Assembly (NCBI GenBank): GCA_016716135.1
Contig: JADJWX010000010.1
Location: forward strand, 62,001 to 126,000
Direction of reading: 5' to 3'
Source of the DNA: Lewinellaceae bacterium
GTDB lineage: Bacteria; Bacteroidota; Bacteroidia; Chitinophagales; Saprospiraceae
DNA: 64,000 bases
In this document: positions 7,688-14,701 of the stretch, in pieces
Layout of the letters: each line of letters starts with the position of its first letter
Numbering within the stretch: the first letter of the stretch is position 1
Translations under genes and position numbers: made by a program
Notes under the pieces: generated by a model
The model's database searches: none
What the model was told of the DNA's origin: nothing
What the model saw: only the letters and a program-made list of their open reading frames with translations

Positions 7688-9199
7688 CAAGCGCAACAGT
7701 TCCTCCGCAGTTGGTAAATGCCTCCAATGGTACTTGGCGAGTATCGTACCATTTTTCCAGACGATTAACCCCGGGTTAGACCGTATGATCGTTTTGAGCA
7801 ACTTATCATCGCCGTGGTAAAACGGGTAGGGTGCTTCAATACTTCCACGGAACAATTCGGCCAATTCCTGGTCCTGAAAGGTATTTACAGCAAATACCTT
7901 CCAACCCGCTTTAGTCGCTTCTGCAGCCAAAGGATTTATTTTCGAACGAAAAAAATCACCGTAATGTGCCTCGGGCACATAAACCTCCTGTTCCACTTTT
8001 TTTGGGGCAATGTTATCCACCCGGGCCTGAATCCGAAACGAATCGGCGTTTACCCGCAAGGTGTCGTATGCCCAGGTAGTATCCTGAACAACTACGGATT
8101 GCGTGGTTTTTTCGCCATAGAATTTGTAGGCCATGATCATAAGACTGTAGCCTTCTTCATTAAGAATATCTTCGCTTACCGGGCCATTTTCATTGTCTAT
8201 GGAAAAGTCGCTTACCTTGGTTTCACTTATCGGAACGCGTTTGCCGTCTTTTTCAATGAAGGGCTCCGTTTTGATCTGGTCTTTTACTGTCCAACCGGCA
8301 TCTTTAGGGTATTGGGCAACCAGTTCCTTGTACCGCTCCATCGGAATCATCACTTTTTTCACTTCGCCGGTTTTAGTATTTTCCATCAACCAGCCGATGA
8401 TCTCGATATTACCGCGGGCTTCCTCTTCCAGTGCCTTGCGTTCGCGAATATTGGCGCCTTCGTAAAATGGCCGAAAGTCTACCACCGGCAGATCACGGTA
8501 GGTATTTTGCCAGCAAAAAAGGAGAGAAACAAGTGCCGTCAGCCCGGTCAGCACATTCCGGCCTTTTGCGGTAAAAAGCTGGTGCATATTCTTACTCCGG
8601 AACAGGAAAATAAATGCCGGAATCAGCAGGCCCAGGTCTTTGAAAAAAGAAATTTTAGGATCGAGTTTGATGAAATCCCCGAAGCAACCGCAGTCGGTAA
8701 CGCGCATTTGAGTAGCGACATATGGTCCCCATTTGGCAAAATCAAAAAAGTTGGCATCCGTGGGTACAAATCCGGTGAGGTAAGTAAATCCAGTCAGGAA
8801 CGTGAAAAATAGCACGATCAAAGTGAACAACCAGGCCGTTGCGCGCCGCGTATAACCCAGGATCAACATGACGCCAAGAGTGATTTCCAGCACAATCATG
8901 ACGATTGAAAAACCGGCGCTGTAATTGGTCAATGCGGGAAACATGGGCGCCAGGCCGGAAAAACTGTTTTGCAAACCCGAGAAGGTATTTTCGAAGGCTA
9001 CAAAATAGTCTTCCATTTTGTAAGCAGTCCCGATCGGATCAATGGCCTTAACCAGTCCGGAAAAGGCAAACCAGACCCCGCAAAAATGTTGCAGGAAACT
9101 CAGGAATACATTATCCGTTTTTTTTGCCAGGCGGGTGAAGACCGTAAATGCCAGACCAACAACGGCAAATGAAATAAGCAGGGTAGGAAGTGACGTCAT
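7685..9199 (-). CDS. BT_3928-type DoxX-like membrane protein
   Basis: The N-terminal half (~1-235) has five or so membrane segments of the DoxX/MauE type, with SGLVKAIDPIGTAYKMEDYF after the second segment and a cysteine pair in VTDCGCFGDFIKL. The C-terminal half (~240-504) is soluble and ends in a thioredoxin-like tail (SNPGLIVWKNGTILAKYHW). From memory this matches the Bacteroidota family named after BT_3928, which commonly sits next to a DUF1599 gene, as here. DoxX/MauE relatives are linked to quinone or disulfide redox chemistry, but for this family the function is not established. It follows the DUF1599 gene by 57 bp on the same strand. Its stop codon overlaps the right arm of the palindromic element at 7585-7687. 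Confidence 0.82.
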   Translation of the reverse strand: MTSLPTLLISFAVVGLAFTVFTRLAKKTDNVFLSFLQHFCGVWFAFSGLVKAIDPIGTAYKMEDYFVAFENTFSGLQNSFSGLAPMFPALTNYSAGFSIVMIVLEITLGVMLILGYTRRATAWLFTLIVLFFTFLTGFTYLTGFVPTDANFFDFAKWGPYVATQMRVTDCGCFGDFIKLDPKISFFKDLGLLIPAFIFLFRSKNMHQLFTAKGRNVLTGLTALVSLLFCWQNTYRDLPVVDFRPFYEGANIRERKALEEEARGNIEIIGWLMENTKTGEVKKVMIPMERYKELVAQYPKDAGWTVKDQIKTEPFIEKDGKRVPISETKVSDFSIDNENGPVSEDILNEEGYSLMIMAYKFYGEKTTQSVVVQDTTWAYDTLRVNADSFRIQARVDNIAPKKVEQEVYVPEAHYGDFFRSKINPLAAEATKAGWKVFAVNTFQDQELAELFRGSIEAPYPFYHGDDKLLKTIIRSNPGLIVWKNGTILAKYHWRHLPTAEELLRL

Positions 9200-9256
9200 G
9201 ATGTAGAGAAAATTAAATACCAGGGTTAATATTTTGAGCCGCCAGGCTTATTGAAA

Positions 9257-9799
9257 CTAAGCAACTTCTTTCAACCGGATCAGGGCAAAAACAGCATAGT
9301 TAATTATGTCGCGGTAGTTGCCTTCCAATCCCTCAGAAACGAGGGTTGTGCCGGCATTATCTTCAATTTGTTTAATGCGCAGCAATTTTTGCAGGATCAG
9401 ATCGGTCATACTGCTGATGCGCATCAGCCGCCAGGCCTCGTCGTAATCGTGATTTTTAGCCTGTAAAAGTCGGATATTTTCGGCAACCTGTTCATCAAAC
9501 ATCTGCCCGGCCTGCTCGACACTAAATTCCATCGGCGCATCGGGCGGCAGATTCAACTGGATCATTGCCAGAATGCTGTAATTGATCAGGCCTATAAATT
9601 CCGATTCTACGGGATCGGCCACTTCCTGTTTACCTTTTTCTTCGATGCTACGAATCCGCAGCGCTTTGATGTACAATTGATCCGTGATGCTGGCAGGACG
9701 AAGAATTCGCCACGCCGTTCCGTAGTCGGCGGTTTTTTTAAGAAAAAGATCGCGGCAGTGTGCCAGTATCTCCCGGAATTGCTGAACTGTTTTTCCCAT
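9257..9799 (-). CDS. DUF1599 protein (nucleotide modification associated domain 1), two tandem domains
   Basis: 180 residues made of two copies of the same ~75-residue module. Copy 1 is at ~15-85 (KKTADYGTAWRILRPASITD ... KALRIRSIEE ... GLINYSILAMIQL) and copy 2 at ~100-175 (KNHDYDEAWRLMRISSMTD ... KLLRIKQIED ... IINYAVFALIRL). The domain is known as DUF1599 / Nmad1, proposed to act on modified nucleotides, but no activity is proven. In many Bacteroidota it sits with the BT_3928-type gene, as here. A promoter core lies at 9811-9818, giving an almost leaderless start. Confidence 0.88.
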   Translation of the reverse strand: MGKTVQQFREILAHCRDLFLKKTADYGTAWRILRPASITDQLYIKALRIRSIEEKGKQEVADPVESEFIGLINYSILAMIQLNLPPDAPMEFSVEQAGQMFDEQVAENIRLLQAKNHDYDEAWRLMRISSMTDLILQKLLRIKQIEDNAGTTLVSEGLEGNYRDIINYAVFALIRLKEVA

Positions 9800-9810
9800 A
9801 GTTTGCCGGG

Positions 9811-9818
9811 CAAAAATA
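9811..9818 (-). promoter_or_regulatory. Promoter -7 element for the DUF1599 gene
   Basis: Minus strand TATTTTTG followed by CCCGG matches TAnnTTTG; the expected transcription start lies only ~5 nt before the ATG at 9799. Confidence 0.45.
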
Positions 9819-9877
9819 GAAAAGTTGGATTGAGGGCAGGCCGGCTTTGAAAAATGTTAACGTCAGTTATTTGTAAA

Positions 9878-9913
9878 ATAAATTGTTTTAAAGATAAAAC
9901 AATTTATATCTTT
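9878..9913 (+). promoter_or_regulatory. Promoter overlapped by a perfect palindromic operator
   Basis: ATAAATTGTTTTA (9878-9890), spacer AAGA, then TAAAACAATTTAT (9895-9907): a perfect 13-bp inverted repeat of the size and symmetry bound by MarR-like or other dimeric winged-helix repressors. It covers a promoter made of TTG at 9883-9885 and TATCTTTA at 9906-9913, 20 bp apart. A second symmetry, AAAGAT-N-ATCTTT, overlaps it. A dimer bound here would block transcription of the VOC gene. No regulator gene is adjacent. Confidence 0.75.
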
Positions 9914-9948
9914 ACCGTATTCAAATCAGCTAACCAACAACTTCAATT

Positions 9949-10326
9949 ATGAAACGAGTAACTGGACTTGGCGGTGTTTTTTTTAAATGCCGAGACCGGG
10001 AGAAAACCCTTGCCTGGTACGAAAAACATCTTGGAATACCAATGGAACCCTGGGGCGCCCAGTTTTTCTGGGAAGCGCCGTCGGCTTCTGATCCCAAACC
10101 ATACTCGGTATTGGGTTTGTTCAAAGAGCAAACAGATTATTTTGAACCATCGGTCCAGCCCTTCATGATAAATTTCAGAGTAGACGATCTGGAAGCACTG
10201 GTTCAACAATTACGGGCGGAAGGTGTCACAGTAATCGGCAATCCCCTGGAAGAAGAGTTTGGCAAATTTGCATGGATCATGGACCCGGAAGGGAACAAAA
10301 TTGAACTCTGGGAACAAACAAAGTGA
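9949..10326 (+). CDS. VOC (glyoxalase/bleomycin-resistance) family protein
   Basis: 125 residues with one vicinal-oxygen-chelate module of two beta-alpha-beta units: GGVFFKCRDREKTLAWYEKH at ~9-28 and NFRVDDLEALVQQLRAEGV at ~74-92. It ends with the family-typical FAWIMDPEGNKIELWE. Metal ligands cannot be placed with certainty, though Glu in IELWE is the usual last ligand. Members are lyases, dioxygenases or antibiotic-binding proteins; the substrate is not predictable. It is a single-gene unit behind a strongly symmetric operator, so it is likely induced by a small molecule or stress. Confidence 0.85.
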   Translation: MKRVTGLGGVFFKCRDREKTLAWYEKHLGIPMEPWGAQFFWEAPSASDPKPYSVLGLFKEQTDYFEPSVQPFMINFRVDDLEALVQQLRAEGVTVIGNPLEEEFGKFAWIMDPEGNKIELWEQTK

Positions 10327-10374
10327 AAAAATGAGGATGAATCATAAATCCTCACATACGCAGATGATGCCAGA

Positions 10375-10443
10375 TTTTCACCACAGAGGCAAGGCGGACA
10401 CGGAGCGTTAAACTCCGTGTCCGCCTTGCCTCTGTGGTAAAAA
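10375..10443. repeat. Long near-perfect inverted repeat between VOC and pntB genes
   Basis: Two 25-bp perfect arms (10381-10405 and 10413-10437) around a 7-nt loop, extended by an A-T pair and, past one mismatch, by four more pairs. The arms start CCACAGAGGCAAGG. Ts precede and As follow on either strand, the reverse of a classical U-tract terminator, so terminator function between these convergent genes is possible but not proven. The arm resembles CACAGAGGCACAGAG-type intergenic repeats I recall from other environmental bacterial genomes. Confidence 0.8.
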
Positions 10444-10455
10444 AAATATTATTTA

Positions 10456-11847
10456 TCAGGCTCCACCACCTTTAAATTCATTGACAAGCGCTTGCAAACT
10501 TGCCTTAGCGTCGCCAAAGAGCATACGGGTGTTGTTGCGGAAAAACAAGGGGTTTTCCACGCCGGCGAAACCCTTGCCCATCGAGCGTTTCATGACGATC
10601 ACGGTACGGGCCCGGTGCGACTCGATGATTGGCATTCCCCAAAGCGGGCTGGCTTTGTCTTCCTGGGCGGCAGGATTAACAACATCGTTCGCGCCGATAA
10701 TCATACAAACATCGACCGTTTCCATAGTCGGGTTGACGGCGTCCATTTCCACCATTGCATCGTAGGAAATATTGGCTTCTGCCAGCAAAACGTTCATATG
10801 GCCGGGCATCCGGCCTGCAACGGGGTGAATTGCAAAACGCACCTCCGTTCCATTTTTTTCCATGGCTTCCATCAGCTCACGCACCGCATGTTGGGCTTGT
10901 GAAACAGCAAGGCCGTAGCCCGGAACAATTACCACGCTGTTGGCGGCTTCGAGCATCAGATAGGCTTCATCGGCTTTTACAGGCTTGATCTCGCCCACTA
11001 CTTCCATACCGCTGGCCTGCACCCCGGAACCAAACCCGCCGAGGAATACATTGGCTATCGAGCGGTTCATCGCCTTGCACATGATCAACGTGAGAATAAT
11101 ACCGCTGGCGCCGACAATAGCGCCGGCCACGATAAGCAAATTGTTCTGAACGATAAAACCGGAAGCACAAGCGGCCATACCGGAATAACTGTTCAAAAGG
11201 CAAATAACCACGGGCATATCGGCGCCGCCAATCGGAATGACAAGCAAAATGCCCAGCAGCAGCGCCAATATGGTGACTACACCAAGAAATTGGGCGGCCT
11301 CCGGCGCCGCAGTATTCATGGCGAACAGCACCCCCAAGGTAGCGATGCCGGCAAGAACAGCCATGGTGACATAGCGCTGGCCGGTATACATAATTGGTTT
11401 GCCCGAAATAAAGCGTTCTTCAAGTTTGGCCCAGGCTATCATAGACCCGGAAAATGTAACCGCTCCGATGATTGCTGTCAACCACAGGATACCACCGCCA
11501 AAATAACTTTGATGGGGATGCGCTATAAATTCCGCCCAGGCAACCAGCAAACTGGCTGTGCCGCCAAATCCATTGAGCAAACCGACCATCTGTGGCATTC
11601 CGGTCATCGGGGTCCGGTAGGCAAACAATAAGCCAATAGCGCTGCCGGAAATCATGCCGATCACAATGTACTGGTAGCGAACAACCTCCGGAAACAAAAA
11701 GGTGGCTACAATAGCGGCTCCCATGCCAACGGCAGAAATAATATTGCCGCGCCGGGCCGATACCGGGCTGCTCATCAGCTTGAACCCGAGAATAAACGTG
11801 ATGGCAGAAAGGATATAAACGATGTTGAGTAGTGATTCGAGGCCCAT
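10456..11847 (-). CDS. pntB: NAD(P) transhydrogenase subunit beta
   Basis: Proton-translocating transhydrogenase moves hydride between NADH and NADP+ using the proton gradient. The 463-residue subunit has an N-terminal domain of about nine membrane helices (to ~260) and a C-terminal NADP(H)-binding domain III (~285-463). Domain III has VVIVPGYGLAVSQAQHAV, FAIHPVAGRMPGHMNVLLAE, the invariant MIIGANDVVNPAA and KRSMGKGFAGVENPLFF. It starts 2 bp after the stop of the preceding subunit, so the genes are tightly coupled. Length and motifs are full. Confidence 0.97.
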   Translation of the reverse strand: MGLESLLNIVYILSAITFILGFKLMSSPVSARRGNIISAVGMGAAIVATFLFPEVVRYQYIVIGMISGSAIGLLFAYRTPMTGMPQMVGLLNGFGGTASLLVAWAEFIAHPHQSYFGGGILWLTAIIGAVTFSGSMIAWAKLEERFISGKPIMYTGQRYVTMAVLAGIATLGVLFAMNTAAPEAAQFLGVVTILALLLGILLVIPIGGADMPVVICLLNSYSGMAACASGFIVQNNLLIVAGAIVGASGIILTLIMCKAMNRSIANVFLGGFGSGVQASGMEVVGEIKPVKADEAYLMLEAANSVVIVPGYGLAVSQAQHAVRELMEAMEKNGTEVRFAIHPVAGRMPGHMNVLLAEANISYDAMVEMDAVNPTMETVDVCMIIGANDVVNPAAQEDKASPLWGMPIIESHRARTVIVMKRSMGKGFAGVENPLFFRNNTRMLFGDAKASLQALVNEFKGGGA

Positions 11848-11849
11848 CC

Positions 11850-12137
11850 TTATTTGTCTTTTTTCTTGAACATATTAAGCATACGGTCGGTAACAAAATA
11901 GCCACCCATTACATTGATCATGGCAAAACCAACAGCCGCTCCGCCGAGCATGGCTGCCAGATCATTTCCCTCACCTAAACCAGCGGCAATCATGGCCCCA
12001 ACCACCGTAATGCCTGAGATTGCATTCGAACCCGACATTAGCGGCGTATGCAACAAAGACGGTACTTTGGATATAACCTCAAAGCCAAGGAAAATAGAGA
12101 GGACCAGGATAAAAAGCAGGAAAACTAGAACTTCCAT
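11850..12137 (-). CDS. pntAB: NAD(P) transhydrogenase subunit alpha, membrane part
   Basis: 95 residues with three to four membrane helices, corresponding to the C-terminal part of E. coli PntA, here a separate subunit as in many bacteria (sometimes called alpha-2). Family signatures are VISKVPSLLHTPLMSGSNAI (~24-43) and IMINVMGGYFVTDRML-like text at the end (FAMINVMGGYFVTDRML). It lies between pntAA (63 bp upstream) and pntB (2 bp downstream) and helps form the proton channel. No sign of damage. Confidence 0.96.
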   Translation of the reverse strand: MEVLVFLLFILVLSIFLGFEVISKVPSLLHTPLMSGSNAISGITVVGAMIAAGLGEGNDLAAMLGGAAVGFAMINVMGGYFVTDRMLNMFKKKDK

Positions 12138-12200
12138 AACAGATATTGTGTGTTGTCAAAATGTTGTGTCCGGCCTGAGGGGGCTTATTTGCAAGCACAT

Positions 12201-13316
12201 TTAGAACTCCCGCCTGACTTTACCGTCATGGGTGATCAGGCAACTTTGGATGATGTCATCCTCCAAATCCAGTGGGAGTGTTTTTGCTTCTTTGTCCCAA
12301 AACTCCTCAATCAGGTTGTATAAGTTCGCCGAGTACATCTGGCTGGCATCAACAGGTACACGACCTGCCATGTTTTCAAAACCCAAAATTTGCACGCCGT
12401 TCACATCCACGGCTTTGCCCAAAACGGCGCCATCCACGTTTCCGCCGGTCTCAACGGCCAAATCAACAATAATACTACCCGGACGCATGCCTGCAACCAT
12501 TTCTTTGGTAATAATGAGCGGCGCTTTGCGGCCGAACACCTGTGCAGTTGTGATTACTATATCGCTGATGGCACATTGCTTGGCCATCGCATCCCGCTGG
12601 ATTTTCAATTGATCCTCCGTAAGTGCTTTGGCATAACCGTCTTTTGTTTGGCCGGTTTCGCCCAGGTCAATTTCAAAAAAACGAGCGCCAAGCGACCGAA
12701 CCTGTTCTGCAACTGCCGGACGGGTATCGAAAGCATCCACCCGGGCGCCCAGGCGTTTGGCCGTTGCAATTGCTTGCAAACCGGCTACACCGGCGCCTAC
12801 AATAAATACCCGGCACGGATTGATGGTGCCTGCCGGCGTAGTCATCATCGGGAGCGTTTTATCCGAATATTCGGCAGCCAGAACAACTGCGGTATAACCC
12901 GCCAAACTGGCCTGAGAACTCAGCGAATCCATTTTTTGTGCACGCGTACTGCGCGGAATGAGCTCCATGGAAATTGCGCTTACGCCCTGTCCGGCCAATT
13001 GCGCCAGCAACTCGCGCTCGTTGAATGGATCGAGGTAGCTGATATGAATACAGCCTTTGCGTAATAATTTGACCTCGGACGAATCCGGTTTGCGCAACCG
13101 TAAGACAATATCGCTGCCGCCAAGTATGGCAGCACGGTCCTTGCTTACAGTGGCGCCGGCTTTTTCATATTCAGCATCCGTGGCACGGATGCCTTCCCCC
13201 AGGCCGGCTTCAATCGTTACCGATGCACCCAGTTTAATTAGTCGGACAACATCTTGCGGAATTACAACTGCGCGTTTTTCTCCGGGGTATGTTTCTTTTG
13301 GAATGCCTATTTGCAT
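12201..13316 (-). CDS. pntAA: NAD(P) transhydrogenase subunit alpha, NAD-binding part
   Basis: 371-residue soluble domain I, homologous to alanine dehydrogenase. It opens MQIGIPKETYPGEKRAVVIP, the usual N-terminus. The NAD-binding Rossmann motif is RVFIVGAGVAGLQAIATAK (~170-188), followed by the acidic ribose-binding end VDAFDTRP and the mobile-loop region GYAKALTEDQ. The tail GSIIVDLAVETGGNVDGA is typical. It is the first subunit of the split alpha chain, 57 bp after the membrane TPR gene, with no promoter core visible in the gap, so the transcript may begin further upstream at ~14010. Confidence 0.96.
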   Translation of the reverse strand: MQIGIPKETYPGEKRAVVIPQDVVRLIKLGASVTIEAGLGEGIRATDAEYEKAGATVSKDRAAILGGSDIVLRLRKPDSSEVKLLRKGCIHISYLDPFNERELLAQLAGQGVSAISMELIPRSTRAQKMDSLSSQASLAGYTAVVLAAEYSDKTLPMMTTPAGTINPCRVFIVGAGVAGLQAIATAKRLGARVDAFDTRPAVAEQVRSLGARFFEIDLGETGQTKDGYAKALTEDQLKIQRDAMAKQCAISDIVITTAQVFGRKAPLIITKEMVAGMRPGSIIVDLAVETGGNVDGAVLGKAVDVNGVQILGFENMAGRVPVDASQMYSANLYNLIEEFWDKEAKTLPLDLEDDIIQSCLITHDGKVRREF

Positions 13317-13373
13317 GAGTCTGAGAGCTAATAGATTATCAGGTATTGAGTCCTTTTGGTTTGAATGTGTCGT

Positions 13374-13988
13374 TTATTTCATTCGGGGCATTTTGCGCTT
13401 GCCACCGCCGGCCCGGAAACCTCCTTTGCCGGCCATGCCCAACATACTGGGGTTCATGGACTGGCGCATTTGTTTAAATTGTTTCTCCATATCCTTTATC
13501 TGCTCCTTGAGCATGGCTTCGGTAATGTTCAGTTTTTTGATTTCGGCCATGAATTTTTGTGCCACCTGCGGATTGTTTTTCGAAGCATTGATCATGGCCA
13601 GTTGAAGCATTGCTGCTCCCCGTTCATTGTCGGACGGCAGCCCGGCATCCAATGCCTTTTTCAGAAAAGTCTCTCCGGTATTCAAATCCTTTTTTTGCAT
13701 AGCAAGCGCGCCGTGCGTCATGTAGAAAACGCCCTTGTAACCGACAAGCAAAATTCCCGGGAAGAAGGTCAGCTTAAGCCTGTCCTCGGCTTCCTGAAAA
13801 CGGGATTGACTCATCAGCAGATTGGCCGACATGATGGTACCCAGCATGAGGTAGCCGATCAATAAAAAAATGCCAACCAGCAGAAACGGAAATCCATACC
13901 AGAAGCCAAAGCCGATCCACAGTCCAATGCCTGCAAGAATCCCCACCGCAATCAGGGCCAAACGCAGGTAAATGTTTATCGTAAACAT
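13374..13988 (-). CDS. Small membrane protein with TPR-like tail, function unknown
   Basis: 204 residues. Two adjacent hydrophobic segments at ~7-28 and ~30-52 form a hairpin. The cytoplasmic or periplasmic remainder is helical with TPR-like pairs (GALAMQKKDLNTGETFLKKA at ~93-112 and MLQLAMINASKNNPQVAQKF at ~127-146). It ends in a positively charged, Gly/Lys/Arg/Met-rich tail (KGGFRAGGGKRKMPRMK). I do not recognise a named family. It has its own promoter core at 14014-14021 and precedes pntAA by 57 bp on the same strand, so it may be co-transcribed with the transhydrogenase; any functional link is inference. Confidence 0.75.
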   Translation of the reverse strand: MFTINIYLRLALIAVGILAGIGLWIGFGFWYGFPFLLVGIFLLIGYLMLGTIMSANLLMSQSRFQEAEDRLKLTFFPGILLVGYKGVFYMTHGALAMQKKDLNTGETFLKKALDAGLPSDNERGAAMLQLAMINASKNNPQVAQKFMAEIKKLNITEAMLKEQIKDMEKQFKQMRQSMNPSMLGMAGKGGFRAGGGKRKMPRMK

Positions 13989-14013
13989 AAATGCTAAAAA
14001 TGGTGAATGGGCG

Positions 14014-14021
14014 CAAATGTA
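14014..14021 (-). promoter_or_regulatory. Promoter -7 element for the TPR/pnt gene run
   Basis: Minus strand TACATTTG followed by CGCCC, an exact TAnnTTTG match, ~25 nt before the ATG at 13988. Confidence 0.55.
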
Positions 14022-14068
14022 GTCAAATCCACTGCTGCGCGTAAAAAGCTTTAAATTTTTTTACGGGA

Positions 14069-14635
14069 TTATTGGCATTCCGGACAATGAACGACGCTCA
14101 TGCCGTAATTGTATTGTGCAGGTAATTCGACGGTGATTTTGGAAAACTGATTTTCCACCTGCAATTCAAGGCCGAATTCAATATCCTGTTGATTATCATA
14201 GCGCATTTTAGCACTCCCGCCGGCCGGATTCAGGTAGGACGGTCGCGACAGGCAGGCCGGAAAGTTCGCGCCGGTGAAGACCTCCACATTGCCGTTAGGC
14301 AATGGCTTGAGAAACAACATGGCCGCAAGGGTAGGGTAGCCTACCGAGATCATGGTAATGCCTTGGGGCAGGTAGAAATAGCGCCGGTTGGTATTGACCT
14401 TTTCGGCGTTGATCAGGACATTTTCTCCGGATTGCGCCCGGCACCAGTCGTTTTTTACATCCGTGGGTGGTGTAGCCGTACTCAATTGAAAAACCGGTGC
14501 TTCGAAGTTTTCTTTTATTTGGTTGGCCCCAGGGTGTTTTTCACCAGATTGCTTGGAATTGGTTGGTTGGGAGCACCGCATATGCCCGAATAAGGCGACT
14601 GCGATAATTAAAAATGCTGCAATGCTATTTTTCAA
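14069..14635 (-). CDS. Small exported protein, function unknown
   Basis: 188 residues with an N-terminal export signal (MKNSIAAFLIIAVALFGHMR) followed directly by a cysteine (CSQP). This could be a lipoprotein, but the residues before the Cys do not fit a standard lipobox well. The mature part is predicted beta-rich, with a paired-looking cysteine motif at the very end (VHCPECQ) plus Cys residues in DWCRAQ and FPACLSR. No family is recognised. It lies downstream of the TonB receptor on the same strand, separated by a hairpin at 14654-14695, so it may or may not share its transcript. Confidence 0.7.
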   Translation of the reverse strand: MKNSIAAFLIIAVALFGHMRCSQPTNSKQSGEKHPGANQIKENFEAPVFQLSTATPPTDVKNDWCRAQSGENVLINAEKVNTNRRYFYLPQGITMISVGYPTLAAMLFLKPLPNGNVEVFTGANFPACLSRPSYLNPAGGSAKMRYDNQQDIEFGLELQVENQFSKITVELPAQYNYGMSVVHCPECQ

Positions 14636-14653
14636 AATAGAATGAGTTTTTTT

Positions 14654-14695
14654 GAGGCTGCTGCCTGCTGCAGGATAGCAACAGGCAGCAGCCTC
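14654..14695. terminator. Hairpin after the TonB receptor gene
   Basis: Perfect 14-bp arms GAGGCTGCTGCCTG (14654-14667) and CAGGCAGCAGCCTC (14682-14695) with a 14-nt loop. There is no U-tract after the stem on the minus strand, so it may attenuate rather than end transcription, or protect the receptor mRNA. Confidence 0.5.
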
Positions 14696-14701
14696 GAAAA
14701 T

